The notes under the pieces are model-generated. The model searched no databases, had not been told where the DNA came from, and worked only from the letters and a program-made list of their open reading frames with translations. From assembly GCF_963675905.1 (NCBI RefSeq), contig NZ_OY780936.1:1116001-1180000 (forward strand): 64,000 nt of DNA. Reading direction: 5' to 3'. The position numbers and the translations under genes are program-made. This DNA comes from an uncultured Bacteroides sp. Its GTDB lineage: Bacteria; Bacteroidota; Bacteroidia; Bacteroidales; Bacteroidaceae. This document shows positions 25,828-35,393 of the stretch, one piece after another (the stretch's first letter is position 1; each line of letters starts with the position of its first letter).

Positions 25828-28053
25828 ATGAAGAAGATAGAAAATAAAACATATCCGGTACTAAATATGCATTGTGCAGGTTGTGCAAGCAACGTTGAAA
25901 AAACTGTAAATGGCCTTCCAGGAGTTGAAAAAGGAGCAGTTAATCTGGCAGCAAATACCCTTTCCATAGAGTTCGATCGCCTAGTTTTATCACCCGAGTC
26001 TTTACAGAAAGCAATACAAGAGGCGGGGTACGACCTTATTATTGAGGAAGATAATGCACTGGAATTGCAGGAAGAAGAGCAAAGAAAAAGATATAATAGA
26101 TTAAAGATAAAGACAATTGGGGCATGGGTTTTTGCTATCCCAATGATGTTAATCTCAATGGTGTTTATGCACATGCCGTATGCGCACCAAATAATGCTGA
26201 TTCTGGCCCTGCCGGTTCTTCTATTGTTTGGTAACTCCTTTTATATAAATGCCTGGAAACAGCTGAAGATTGGCCGAAGCAATATGGATACACTGGTAGC
26301 ACTGAGTACTTCCATTGCTTTTTCATTCAGTGTGTTTAATACTTTTTATCCCGAGTTCTGGACTTCGAGAGGCCTGGAAGCTCATGTATATTACGAAGCT
26401 GCAACGGTTATCGTTGCATTTGTGCTGCTGGGTAAACTTCTGGAAGAAAGAGCTAAGGGAAATACCTCATCGGCTATCAGGAAGCTGATGGGATTACAGC
26501 CGAAGACTGCTTCGGTAATAAGAGATGGTAAAGAACAAACATTGCTTATTTCTCAATTACAGGTAAATGATCTGGTTAGTGTTCACCCGGGAGAAAAAAT
26601 ACCCGTTGATGGAACTGTGAGTGAAGGCAGTTCTTTTGTGGACGAAAGCATGATTACCGGAGAACCTGTTGCCGCAGAGAAGAATGTTGGCGATATGGTT
26701 CTGGCTGGAACAATTAACCAGAAGGGTGCTTTTGTGATGAGAACCTCTAAAGTAGGAAAAGAAACATTGCTGGCTAATATAATCAGAATGGTACAAGAAG
26801 CTCAGGGAAGTAAGGCTCCCGTGCAAAAGATAGTCGATCGCATTACCGGAATATTTGTACCTGTAGTGCTTGGCTTGTCTGTTATAACGTTCATTGTATG
26901 GATGCTTTTCGGAGGAATAAATATGTTCTCTTACGCATTGTTATCGGCAGTATCGGTACTTGTTATTGCATGCCCATGCGCGCTGGGACTTGCTACTCCA
27001 ACTGCACTTATGGTGGGCATAGGTAAAGGCGCCTCTAACCATATTCTTATTAAAGATGCTTTGGCTCTGGAACAGATGAGAAAGGTAAACACGGTAGTGC
27101 TGGATAAAACCGGAACATTAACCGAAGGACATCCTACAGTTTCTCAGTGGTTCTGGGAAAATGGAGAAGAACCTCAGGCTAAGGAAATTCTTCTGGCTGC
27201 CGAGTTAAAGTCGGAACATCCATTGGCAGATGCTATTGTGAACGAACTTCAGTCACAAGGCATTACACCAACAGCTTTATCATCTTTCGAAAGTATTACT
27301 GGGAAAGGTATAAAAGTGGTTTATCAGGGCGAAACATACTGGGCCGGGAACCAGAGATTATTAAATGACTTTGGAGCTGTAGTATCTGTCTATTTGAAAG
27401 GTATGATAGAAAAATCTCAGAACGAAGGTAAAAGTATTGTTTTCTTTGGGCAAAATAAGAGCCTTTTATCGATTATTGCAATCAGCGATAAAGTAAAACC
27501 GTCATCAAAAGAAGCGATTAAGATGCTGCGTAATTTGGGAATAAGAGTCTGCATGCTCACCGGTGATGGAGAAGCCACAGCCTCTTCTGTAGCATCGGAA
27601 CTAGGCATCGGACATTACAAAGCCGAAGCATTGCCAAGTGATAAAGAAGACTTTGTGAAAGAACTTCAGAACGAGGGTAGTGTAGTAGCAATGGTTGGCG
27701 ACGGAATCAATGATTCTCAGGCACTGGCGCGTGCAGATGTAAGCATTGCTATGGGAAAGGGTACGGATATTGCTATGGATGTGGCCATGATTACGTTAAT
27801 GACATCTGATCTGCAGCTATTGTCGAAAGCCATTAAGCTGTCCAGACAAACAGTGAAGCTTATTCATCAAAACCTTTTCTGGGCATTCATTTATAATCTG
27901 ATAGGTATACCTATTGCTGCGGGATTGCTCTTTCCACTTAATGGTCTGCTTCTCAATCCGATGATTGCAAGCGCAGCCATGGCATTTAGTTCCGTATCGG
28001 TTGTAATGAACAGCTTGAGTTTGAATTGGAGAAAGTTAACAATTGAAGCATAA
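25828..28053 (+). CDS. copA: Copper-translocating P-type ATPase
   Basis: An inner-membrane P1B-type ATPase that exports monovalent copper or silver. One N-terminal HMA domain with MHCAGC (residues 14-19) is followed by the membrane helices and the actuator domain (SMITGEP). The ion-site motif CPC is at 382-384 in IACPCALGL. The phosphorylation site is Asp426 in [23 protein letters not shown] and [16 protein letters not shown] also fit. The 741-residue length is normal. An upstream in-frame TTG at 25807 is possible, but the ATG at 25828 is preferred because it gives the usual N-terminus. A Cys-rich exported protein gene lies just upstream. Confidence 0.96.
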   Translation: MKKIENKTYPVLNMHCAGCASNVEKTVNGLPGVEKGAVNLAANTLSIEFDRLVLSPESLQKAIQEAGYDLIIEEDNALELQEEEQRKRYNRLKIKTIGAWVFAIPMMLISMVFMHMPYAHQIMLILALPVLLLFGNSFYINAWKQLKIGRSNMDTLVALSTSIAFSFSVFNTFYPEFWTSRGLEAHVYYEAATVIVAFVLLGKLLEERAKGNTSSAIRKLMGLQPKTASVIRDGKEQTLLISQLQVNDLVSVHPGEKIPVDGTVSEGSSFVDESMITGEPVAAEKNVGDMVLAGTINQKGAFVMRTSKVGKETLLANIIRMVQEAQGSKAPVQKIVDRITGIFVPVVLGLSVITFIVWMLFGGINMFSYALLSAVSVLVIACPCALGLATPTALMVGIGKGASNHILIKDALALEQMRKVNTVVLDKTGTLTEGHPTVSQWFWENGEEPQAKEILLAAELKSEHPLADAIVNELQSQGITPTALSSFESITGKGIKVVYQGETYWAGNQRLLNDFGAVVSVYLKGMIEKSQNEGKSIVFFGQNKSLLSIIAISDKVKPSSKEAIKMLRNLGIRVCMLTGDGEATASSVASELGIGHYKAEALPSDKEDFVKELQNEGSVVAMVGDGINDSQALARADVSIAMGKGTDIAMDVAMITLMTSDLQLLSKAIKLSRQTVKLIHQNLFWAFIYNLIGIPIAAGLLFPLNGLLLNPMIASAAMAFSSVSVVMNSLSLNWRKLTIEA

Positions 28054-28062
28054 TTACTAATA

Positions 28063-28118
28063 ATTTATCCTTTATTGGAAAAAGATAAATAAATATCTTG
28101 TTCTAATAAAGGATAAAT
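28063..28118. terminator. Nested stem-loop between copA and the DUF5053-like gene
   Basis: ATTTATCCTTTATT (28063-28076) pairs perfectly with AATAAAGGATAAAT (28105-28118), with an inner AAGATA/TATCTT pair (28082-28087, 28094-28099). It lies 10 bases after the copA stop and 33 before the end of the convergent gene, so it probably serves both. Confidence 0.6.
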
Positions 28119-28150
28119 ACTGTTCTACAAATTATATAAAAGCAAAAACT

Positions 28151-28990
28151 CTAGAGACTTTCTGCTACATTCCTTATTTCTTCAGAAATAATAAGCAATC
28201 CTTGCTTTAATTGAATTAACTCTTCGTTGGATAATTTGTATTTTGTTTTTCTTCGTGCATCATCATTTTCTCTAATTTTATTATTTAGCCAACTTCTGCT
28301 TTTTCCAAAGAAACGATTGGCTAAATAACTAATTGAAATATAATGTATTTTATCTAACTTTATTTCTAAATCAGTATCTGAATCTCTCTGTGCTTTTTTT
28401 ATTTCTATTCCGTTAATGCCACGAAATGATAGTTTGCACTTAGCATCCTCATAAAATTCCAGATCTTCTTTATCTAATTTTTTAATGTACTTTTTATATT
28501 GTGTAAATGCATTACAAAAATTTGTAATAAAGAGGCATACGGCTTCTGTGGCTATATGTGATCTGGATGGAATCTTTGTAATATAATTCAGCATTTTATC
28601 TATAGAAGTCAAAAAGATAAAATCAGGATCTCTTAGAAGGTCATTACATAAATCTCCAATCATATCATCACGTTTTTCCAAACGATTAGCCCACAATACC
28701 TTCAATAATATGTTATCATCAGCTTCAGGCTTAAATATATCATAATATCCTTGAGTTTCTTGAGCCGGTTTGACACGAAATTTGTAGTGATGATTTAATT
28801 CTGTGACTCTTTTAGGATGAAATCCACATTCAATCATACATTCTTTCATTTCATCATTTGATACGTACTGTCCTATAATTCTTTCAAACAAATGTTTTAG
28901 TCCATAGCTTGATGTATCATTAAATTTGTTACTTGGCAATAGATACTTTTCTATTGCTTTTTTTAATTCCAATTTTTTAGCTTCTTCCAT
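28151..28990 (-). CDS. Hypothetical protein with DUF5053-like C-terminus
   Basis: A 279-residue soluble, helical protein. The last 65 or so residues (ISYLANRFFGKSRSWLNNKI ... LSNEELIQLKQGLLIISEEI) match the pattern of DUF5053, a short Bacteroidales family common in prophages and other mobile regions that looks like a DNA-binding helix-turn-helix. The N-terminal part (FERIIGQYVSNDEMKECMIECGFHPK) is also phage-like, but the full-length protein is not one I can name. The start at 28990 is preferred over 29047 because the repeated operator-like sequence and the -7 box lie between them. The gene stands alone, suggesting transferred cargo. Confidence 0.6.
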   Translation of the reverse strand: MEEAKKLELKKAIEKYLLPSNKFNDTSSYGLKHLFERIIGQYVSNDEMKECMIECGFHPKRVTELNHHYKFRVKPAQETQGYYDIFKPEADDNILLKVLWANRLEKRDDMIGDLCNDLLRDPDFIFLTSIDKMLNYITKIPSRSHIATEAVCLFITNFCNAFTQYKKYIKKLDKEDLEFYEDAKCKLSFRGINGIEIKKAQRDSDTDLEIKLDKIHYISISYLANRFFGKSRSWLNNKIRENDDARRKTKYKLSNEELIQLKQGLLIISEEIRNVAESL

Positions 28991-29010
28991 AGAGTAATTG
29001 ATTAATAAAT

Positions 29011-29059
29011 TAAAATACAATTGTTTTGCAAAGATATTAAAATACAATTGTATTGCAAA
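29011..29059 (-). promoter_or_regulatory. Duplicated palindrome and promoter of the DUF5053-like gene
   Basis: TAAAATACAATTGTTTTGCAAA (29011-29032) and TAAAATACAATTGTATTGCAAA (29038-29059) form a 27-base-period direct repeat differing at one position. The second copy contains the 12-base palindrome ATACAATTGTAT. On the minus strand TATCTTTG between the copies is an exact -7 box about 40 bases before the ATG at 28990. Paired palindromes over a promoter suggest a repressor operator, possibly self-control. Confidence 0.5.
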
Positions 29060-29184
29060 TTATTAGTCAATAATTTTAAATTTTTATTTGAGGTGTTTTT
29101 TATCTATCTCTAAATCAATAAGAAACTTAAAAAATATTTTTTAGGGCTTTATTAAATTAATAAATTCTACTACTCATAAATAAA

Positions 29185-29216
29185 AATCCCACAAAGAATT
29201 AAATCTTTGAGGGATT
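29185..29216 (-). terminator. Terminator-like hairpin in a gap with no upstream leftward gene
   Basis: AATCCCACAAAG (29185-29196) pairs with CTTTGAGGGATT (29205-29216) over 11 bp with one A-A mismatch. On the minus strand it is followed by TTTTATTTAT. No leftward gene lies upstream of it, so it either blocks antisense transcription or ends an unrecognised small transcript. Confidence 0.45.
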
Positions 29217-29527
29217 CAAATGATTGATTAAAGATCAATTATTAATAAAACAGAATATTTTCTTTTCTTATCTTTGAGTATTGGTAGAAGAATAATCCAT
29301 TCGTTTTGAACAAAAATGATTCCATTTGCTAAATTGTTGGGCAGTCAATATCTATTTTAGTTTTTTATCATTGTTTTTCTTTTGTTTTTTTCTAGCTTCA
29401 ACTATTGATGTACTATTTTCTAAAAAATAGAATCAACAAACTAGCTAGATTTATATGTAAATTAGATTTTTTTTTAAATGAGGCATATTTCATTATTCTA
29501 ATATTATGAATTCTGACAAATGCTTTT
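29217..29527. other. Intergenic region, possible gene remnant
   Basis: AT-rich with no ORF of 60 codons. On the minus strand, about 29254-29345, a short frame reads LTAQQFSKWNHFCSKRMDYS and then four to six more residues before a stop. It is protein-like in composition but starts after a stop codon and cannot be assigned. A TATCTTTG box occurs on the plus strand at 29269-29276 without a matching TTG. Confidence 0.25.
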
Positions 29528-29535
29528 TAACTTTG
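29528..29535 (+). promoter_or_regulatory. Probable -7 box for the pectinesterase-lipB pair
   Basis: TAACTTTG matches the consensus exactly and ends 25 bases before the ATG at 29561. Confidence 0.5.
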
Positions 29536-29560
29536 TGAAGTTACAAACAAAAACACAGAT

Positions 29561-31075
29561 ATGAAAAGCACTTATTATCTTATCTCCGGATTATTATTTA
29601 TGTCGGCGGCTATTCATGCCCAAAGTACCTGTTTTCCACAACAGAATGCGGTAAATGTAAATCCCGATACTCATCTTGTTTTGAAATTTGATAGTACACC
29701 AACTATCGGCAATAATGGTTTTATACGCGTTTTTGAGGAAGGAACCAATCGGCAGGTGGATTGTCTGGATTTAAGCATCCCGGCCGGACCAACAACCGGT
29801 CAGGGCAATACAGGTGTTTATACTCCGGTGCCTTATGAATATAAAGCAACCAATTACACGAATGCAAATACAGTTCCGGGTACTCCTTCGGGCGTAAACA
29901 AGCGAGATACTTCTAACTATCAGCTCAATATTATCGGCCATTTTACGGATGCTTTTCATTTTTATCCGGTTATAGTTCATGGAAACACAGCAACCATTTA
30001 TTTACATAACAATCTGCTGGAATACGGAAAGAAATATTATGTTACCATTGATAAAGGTGTTATCAATGCCCACAAGTTTAATGGTTTCTCAAAGAAGAAT
30101 GCATGGAGGTTCTCTACCAAAGAATCTGGTCCGAAAGCAGATGTACATAAGTTTGTGGTAAGTGCCGATGGTTCCGGCGACTTTAATACCGTTCAAGGAG
30201 CTCTGGATTATATTCAAGACTTTACCCCTGCAATGATTGCTCCTTCAAAAGAGGAAAACGGAGGTTGGAAAGTTTTCGTTAATAATGGAGATTATGAAGA
30301 GCTGATTTATTTCCGCAACAAGCGATATGTTACGATTGAAGGCGAAAGCCGTGAGGGAGTTCATATTCATTATGCAAACAATGAAGTCTTTAATCCGCAT
30401 CCTGCAGATATTAAAACCAATGAATTTAAGGGTACTTTCCCTTCTCGCCGCGCTGCTTTTATGTCCGACAATGGTTTCTGTATAAGTCTGGTAAACCTTA
30501 CAGTTCAAACCGATCTTCAAGGGCAGGCCGAAGGTTTGTTAATGATGGGAGAAGGAAATATGCTTAAGAATGTACATATAATCGGTTCCGGAGATGCTTT
30601 GCAGATAAATGGAAGTACATACCTTGAAAATTGCACTATTGATGGCGGGGGAGATACGGTTCTTGGTCGCGGACCAGCATTCTTTAAAGACTGTACACTT
30701 TCCAGCTATGGAGCTTTTATGTGGATTCGTAATACAAATAAGAATCATGGGAATGTATTTGTAAACTGTACCTTTGCGGGTAAAGGAAATGATGCTCTCA
30801 TTGCTCGTTCACCAATAAATAAAGGCAAAGGTTATCCTTATGCGGAATCGGTTCTAATTAACTGTAAATTGGATAGTATTCCGGCTGCAGGATGGGCTGT
30901 AGAAGGAGATACCACAAATATTCATTTCTGGGAATACAATAGTCAAAATATGAACGGAAAGCCAATTGACAATAGTTTGCGTCATCCGGCCTCCCGACAA
31001 CTCGATAAAGAGAAAGACGCTAGAATAATAGAACTATATAGTAATCCAACCTATGTTCTGGGCTTTGGATTTTAA
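29561..31075 (+). CDS. Pectinesterase (CE8) with N-terminal Ig-like domain
   Basis: A 504-residue secreted carbohydrate esterase that removes methyl groups from pectin homogalacturonan. The signal peptide (YYLISGLLFMSAAIHAQ) is followed by an SbsA/Big_5-like domain (about 22-185, FPQQNAVNVNPDTHLVLKFD and WRFSTKES). The right-handed beta-helix starts at VVSADGSGDFNTVQGALDYI. CE8 core features are the first Asp in GSGDALQING and the second in GGGDTVLGRG, equivalent to the usual QDTLY and DFIFG sites though diverged. Divergence means activity on pectin is likely but not certain. lipB follows after 12 bases. Confidence 0.88.
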   Translation: MKSTYYLISGLLFMSAAIHAQSTCFPQQNAVNVNPDTHLVLKFDSTPTIGNNGFIRVFEEGTNRQVDCLDLSIPAGPTTGQGNTGVYTPVPYEYKATNYTNANTVPGTPSGVNKRDTSNYQLNIIGHFTDAFHFYPVIVHGNTATIYLHNNLLEYGKKYYVTIDKGVINAHKFNGFSKKNAWRFSTKESGPKADVHKFVVSADGSGDFNTVQGALDYIQDFTPAMIAPSKEENGGWKVFVNNGDYEELIYFRNKRYVTIEGESREGVHIHYANNEVFNPHPADIKTNEFKGTFPSRRAAFMSDNGFCISLVNLTVQTDLQGQAEGLLMMGEGNMLKNVHIIGSGDALQINGSTYLENCTIDGGGDTVLGRGPAFFKDCTLSSYGAFMWIRNTNKNHGNVFVNCTFAGKGNDALIARSPINKGKGYPYAESVLINCKLDSIPAAGWAVEGDTTNIHFWEYNSQNMNGKPIDNSLRHPASRQLDKEKDARIIELYSNPTYVLGFGF

Positions 31076-31087
31076 GCTTACAGGAGT

Positions 31088-31762
31088 ATGAAAAAACTAG
31101 AATATACCGATTGGCAATTAATATCGTATGCTGAAGCATGGCAAAGGCAGACGGATCTATTTAATGAAATAGTCCATGAAAAACTGGAAGGTAAGCAACA
31201 TGCTAATTATTTAATTTCATGCGAACACCCGCATGTCTACACCCTTGGCCGAAGTGGTAAAGATCAGAATATGCTGATAGGAGAGGAACAGCTCAAAAGA
31301 ATAGGAGCTACTCTCTATCATATTGACCGTGGCGGAGATATCACCTATCATGGTCCCGGACAGATTGTTTGCTATCCTATCCTTAATCTGGAAGACTACA
31401 GTCTGGGATTAAAGGAATACGTTCATGTATTGGAACAGGCTGTTATAAATGTCTGCTCTCATTACGGAATAACTGCCGGCAGATTGGCTGGTGCTACCGG
31501 TGTATGGTTGGACGAGAATACTCCTCGTGTCCGTAAGATATGTGCTATTGGAGTTCGCAGCAGTCATTTTGTAACAATGCACGGACTTGCTTTCAATGTA
31601 AACACAGATCTGAATTACTTCCATTATATCAATCCTTGCGGATTTATTGATAAAGGTGTGACTTCTATTGAAAAAGAGCTTAATCAAAAGATTGATATAG
31701 AAGAAACTAAATCTTTACTACGCTTTGAATTAGAGCATCTTCTTACAAGAAAGAATAAATAA
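31088..31762 (+). CDS. lipB: Lipoyl(octanoyl) transferase LipB
   Basis: Transfers octanoyl groups from acyl carrier protein to lipoate-requiring proteins, the first step of lipoate synthesis; the glycine cleavage H-protein is one client. The 224-residue protein shows HPHVYTLGRSGKDQNML, the core HIDRGGDITYHGPGQIVCYP, GATGVWL, the catalytic lysine in VRKICAIGV and the catalytic cysteine in HYINPCGF. All are as expected for the family. It lies 12 bases after the pectinesterase gene, an unrelated partner, and ends at a shared hairpin. Confidence 0.97.
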   Translation: MKKLEYTDWQLISYAEAWQRQTDLFNEIVHEKLEGKQHANYLISCEHPHVYTLGRSGKDQNMLIGEEQLKRIGATLYHIDRGGDITYHGPGQIVCYPILNLEDYSLGLKEYVHVLEQAVINVCSHYGITAGRLAGATGVWLDENTPRVRKICAIGVRSSHFVTMHGLAFNVNTDLNYFHYINPCGFIDKGVTSIEKELNQKIDIEETKSLLRFELEHLLTRKNK

Positions 31763-31767
31763 AAGAA

Positions 31768-31803
31768 CAAGCATAAGGTTAGCTTTTGCCAATCTTATGC
31801 TTG
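31768..31803. terminator. Hairpin between lipB and the first C10 protease
   Basis: CAAGCATAAG (31768-31777) pairs with CTTATGCTTG (31794-31803); three further pairs including a G-U extend the stem. It starts 5 bases after the lipB stop and lies between convergent genes, so it may serve both. The T-run is weak. Confidence 0.6.
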
Positions 31804-31858
31804 CATTATTAGTATTACTTGTTTATTCTCAATGGAGCAAATTAGATATCTTTCCTCT

Positions 31859-34411
31859 CTACTTTTTTATAAATTTACTAATTGTAACCCCTTTATCTGT
31901 CTCAACTCTAAGAGTATACATACCAGAACTTAATCTTTCTACAGGAATTTCTATCTCTCCACGAATCATCGGTTTAAGCAGTAATAGTACTTTCCCTGAC
32001 ATATCTATTACCTGAATGCTTTCTACAATATTGTCCGACTGTAGAAACAATACGTCGGTAGCCGGATTGGGATACAGATTAACCTTGCTAGTCTTATTCT
32101 GCTCAGCTCCAACAATATTATCGACCAATATAAATGTTAGCCAACCCAAAGCGCGTGGTGTAATTTCTTTCCATTCATAATTTTCAGAATCCCAGAAATA
32201 AGGAACAGTTAAGTATTCTCCGGGATCTAAATCGAGAGAACCCTGGAAGGTAACTTCCTTTTCCTCATTTTTATCGAGAATAATAGATTGAAAACCATAA
32301 TTACTCAGAGAAATGCCACCTAATTTAGGGAACACCACAGCGGCAATATAGCTATTCAGGAAACCTCCTATATTTTTTATTGAAGCTTTAAGAATAACAT
32401 TATCCTTACTAACCTTTGTTGAGTCCTGAAAATTAATTTTAGAAGAAAGTGCAATAACAGGCAATTCTGTAGGTTCAGGTAAAAGACTTATTACCATACT
32501 ATTACCCAGAAGGCTGTAGTTTTCACTATTCAATCGGTCATTAGAAAGATCATATAATGCAGATAAATAATAAGTGCCGAGGCTCAACAATACGTCTCCT
32601 ATTAATTCTACATTTTTACTCTTCCCGGCCGGGATATTAACCGGTTCGGAACACACCTTTTGAATAACAGTGTCATTAGCAATTAGTTGTAATCGGATAA
32701 TTATGTTCGAATTATATTCTTCTCCGTTATTTGTAATACTCAGATTAAACCGTCCTGTTTTGTTCTGATAAAGGTTCCCGGTTACATTAAATGAATTGAG
32801 TATTAGTTTCGGTTGCAAATCCGGAACTAATATGGCAATATTTGAATTTGTTACGGTAATATTCAGATAATTAGGCGTACCAACTTTTCCTCTCATTATT
32901 TGCCAGTTAGAATCTCCTGCAGGCTTAAATACGCAATACATCTTATAATTGCCATTTGAAATAGAAACCGGAATCTGAGTATAGAAAGAAAAACCTGCAA
33001 GTCCAAAATTTGTTTCAAGAAATGATATAGTCTGACTTTGTAGCAAATTTACCATTCCATTGTCATTGTACAATGCAATTCCAATAGAGCCGTTGAAAGT
33101 GTTTATTCCCATGTTATAAAAATCCATCGAAACAAGAAAAGAACCAGTGCGACTAACTAAATTAGAAGATGATACTAATGGTGAATATAAATGCAGCTGA
33201 TAGGGGGCAATTACATACGAACTGCTTGCCTTTTTGATGCCAATAACAATTTTCTGATTATAATTAAATCCGCCGCTGGTTCCTCCACTTACCCCTAATG
33301 AATTAGGATTAAGAACCGATAATTCAAAATATCCATTAGAATCACCGCTCCATCCCCAATTAAAATGGAATAGCCCATTTTTATCGTATCCATCACATAC
33401 AAATTCATGTCCATAACCTTCAGACCTGCCAAAATACAAAATTGGTCGCCCTTCAATTAACTCACTCTTTAGTAAATCAACCCATTCTGGCTGTGAATAA
33501 TAATCTCTGTTATATAATTGTATCCTTGAATCGTAGCCAAAATTTTTAATTAAAGCTTTTGCCATGTCAGTGGGGTATGCAGAACTAGAAAAAAGGCCGT
33601 AATTCATATTAACCGCAACTCCGGTGTGATACATAAGTTTAGCAACTGCATCTATCTGGATTTTCGTACTGAACTTATTATAAATGTCAGTCATATTCTC
33701 CCAATCATACGTTGTTTGAGAGAAATCAACACTAATTGAATCTGTAAATCCAGAGGGAATGTATCTGTTAGAACCTGTTCCTTTTAATGGCCATCTATGA
33801 TATTTCATTACCTGTGACATTGCAGTAGCTACGCATCCGGTTACAGCTCTTATTGAATCTTTCATAACGGGACAAAGATTATTGTAAGGATAGCCTTGAT
33901 CCCATCTATTGTCTTCTAAAAGAGGATTCACAAAAGCTGCATAAGTTGCTAGTGTATTATCAGAAGTATAATAAGATCTAAGAAGTGATGCGTTATTCTG
34001 CTCGGGCTGCTTCACGAGATATTTTAGCTCATTTTTATAAAATTTCAGCCAGTCTGAGAAATTAGGTGGCAAAGAATCAATATTGAAACTGCCAACATTT
34101 GAATATCCCAAAATATCTTTTGCCCGGTCATCTCCCGATATAATAACAAAGCCATTATTATTTCCTATATTGAATACATAATAATATCCATTGCTATCTG
34201 ATGAGCGGGTTGTAACATCTGAACATGTATACGACAGCTTTAAAGTAGAAGTTCCGGAAAGTATACTTTTTGTAGAAACCGGATTCTTTTGATAAAAAGA
34301 CATAGCAATTCTTAATGCCTCACGGCTATTTCTCGGTGTTGCAATTATATTTGAAATAAATATAAACAAAAGAGGAACTAGCTGTATTATCCTTTTTAAT
34401 TGAATGTTCAT
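31859..34411 (-). CDS. C10 (streptopain-type) cysteine protease, type IX secreted, copy 1
   Basis: An 850-residue secreted protease. Signal peptide (residues 1-24) is followed by a Spi-type inhibitory prodomain (about 27-130, with GFVIISGDDRAKDILGYS) and the C10 catalytic domain (about 155-395). Catalytic Cys193 is in TGCVATAMSQVMKYH and His335 in GHEFVCDGYD, with NWGWSG after it. Three beta-sandwich or CARDB-like modules follow (NITNNGEEYNS, KNIGGFLNS). The last 75 residues are a type IX sorting domain (LYPNPATDVLFLQS to KFIKK). It is one of four tandem paralogues, with a 408-base gap separating it from the lipoprotein gene upstream. Confidence 0.93.
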   Translation of the reverse strand: MNIQLKRIIQLVPLLFIFISNIIATPRNSREALRIAMSFYQKNPVSTKSILSGTSTLKLSYTCSDVTTRSSDSNGYYYVFNIGNNNGFVIISGDDRAKDILGYSNVGSFNIDSLPPNFSDWLKFYKNELKYLVKQPEQNNASLLRSYYTSDNTLATYAAFVNPLLEDNRWDQGYPYNNLCPVMKDSIRAVTGCVATAMSQVMKYHRWPLKGTGSNRYIPSGFTDSISVDFSQTTYDWENMTDIYNKFSTKIQIDAVAKLMYHTGVAVNMNYGLFSSSAYPTDMAKALIKNFGYDSRIQLYNRDYYSQPEWVDLLKSELIEGRPILYFGRSEGYGHEFVCDGYDKNGLFHFNWGWSGDSNGYFELSVLNPNSLGVSGGTSGGFNYNQKIVIGIKKASSSYVIAPYQLHLYSPLVSSSNLVSRTGSFLVSMDFYNMGINTFNGSIGIALYNDNGMVNLLQSQTISFLETNFGLAGFSFYTQIPVSISNGNYKMYCVFKPAGDSNWQIMRGKVGTPNYLNITVTNSNIAILVPDLQPKLILNSFNVTGNLYQNKTGRFNLSITNNGEEYNSNIIIRLQLIANDTVIQKVCSEPVNIPAGKSKNVELIGDVLLSLGTYYLSALYDLSNDRLNSENYSLLGNSMVISLLPEPTELPVIALSSKINFQDSTKVSKDNVILKASIKNIGGFLNSYIAAVVFPKLGGISLSNYGFQSIILDKNEEKEVTFQGSLDLDPGEYLTVPYFWDSENYEWKEITPRALGWLTFILVDNIVGAEQNKTSKVNLYPNPATDVLFLQSDNIVESIQVIDMSGKVLLLLKPMIRGEIEIPVERLSSGMYTLRVETDKGVTISKFIKK

Positions 34412-34765
34412 GGAAATGAAGTTTTAAACTATTTCGGTACAAACAATTAAAATAAGTACAACCTGACTATCTTTCTCCAAAAAAACTATTCTGACAGGAG
34501 AATAATTTACGGGCAAAAAAGTCCGTTGATAATAAAGAGAATGAATTAGCTCTGAGTTAAATAAGTTTTTTGTATGTTCTATTCTTCAGATAACAATAAC
34601 TAATCATTTAACTGATGGCTAAGACTTTTTGACCTTGCATGCTTACTGATATTTCTTTTATAGTTTCACTAATCTATTTATGTATTTATTATTTAAACAA
34701 TATATATTGAATATAAGTTTCTGACATTCTTTATATTTAGTAGTTCTTAATTTTTTGAAATAAAA
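34412..34765. other. Intergenic region upstream of C10 copy 1
   Basis: About 350 AT-rich bases that should hold the promoter of the first C10 gene. No clean TAnnTTTG box, ORF or repeat was recognised. The terminator of the upstream operon begins at 34766. Confidence 0.4.
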
Positions 34766-34797
34766 AAGGACATAAGTGATTATTTGCCTATGTCCTT
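34766..34797 (-). terminator. Terminator after the small lipoprotein gene
   Basis: AAGGACATA (34766-34774) pairs with TATGTCCTT (34789-34797). On the minus strand the stem runs into TTTTTT. It ends the probable unit C10 copy 3, C10 copy 2, lipoprotein. Confidence 0.85.
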
Positions 34798-34819
34798 GAT
34801 TGCCTTTATAGATTCTATA

Positions 34820-35365
34820 TTATTCCAGATAGATTGAATGCGGTTTTATGATAACCTTTTTACACTCTGAGAAGTTTGCATCAATAAGTGCATTTAGCTC
34901 TGTCACTTCATCTTTATATTGATAACGAAGACCACAATCAATGACTTCTACCATTGGATTCTTTTCAACAACTCGCAAAAGCATTTCCTGTAATGATGGA
35001 GCTTCAGTTAAACGGCTGTATTCTTCGTAAGTGTAATTAAGAAAAACAGTATTTTCATTAATCCCACGATTGTCTAATAAATAACCATTCTTTAATGGAG
35101 TAGGCTTAGCCAGATTTCCTTTATAGAAAACATCTGTTGGGGCAGGATAGGAGACTATTTTTGTTTTCTCGCTATTCATTGTAACCGGAACAAGATTTGA
35201 ATAATCTTTGTTTGTTTTATAAACTATAGCCTTAGCTCCACGAGTAACCTGATTGATATTGTCCGTTGCGGGAATAGATTCCGCTGCAGATGTAGCATTC
35301 TTGCTACAATGGCACGAAAACAAAATTAATGAACCAATAAATGTCAAGCAACGACTGATTTTCAT
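34820..35365 (-). CDS. Small lipoprotein inside the C10 protease cluster
   Basis: A 181-residue protein with a lipobox signal (FIGSLILFSCHCS, Cys18). The mature part has a repeated feel of short beta segments (AKAIVYKTNKDYSNLVPVTM, TKIVSYPAPTDVFY, NTVFLNYTYEEYSRL) and a late helix. I do not recognise a named family. It starts 28 bases after C10 copy 2 and before a strong terminator, so it is made with the proteases. In Bacteroides fragilis some C10 proteases have small cognate inhibitors beside them, so an inhibitor or surface partner is possible; it does not visibly resemble the Spi domain. Confidence 0.7.
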   Translation of the reverse strand: MKISRCLTFIGSLILFSCHCSKNATSAAESIPATDNINQVTRGAKAIVYKTNKDYSNLVPVTMNSEKTKIVSYPAPTDVFYKGNLAKPTPLKNGYLLDNRGINENTVFLNYTYEEYSRLTEAPSLQEMLLRVVEKNPMVEVIDCGLRYQYKDEVTELNALIDANFSECKKVIIKPHSIYLE

Positions 35366-35393
35366 TATTCCTTCTTTTTTTATGGTAAAGTAC

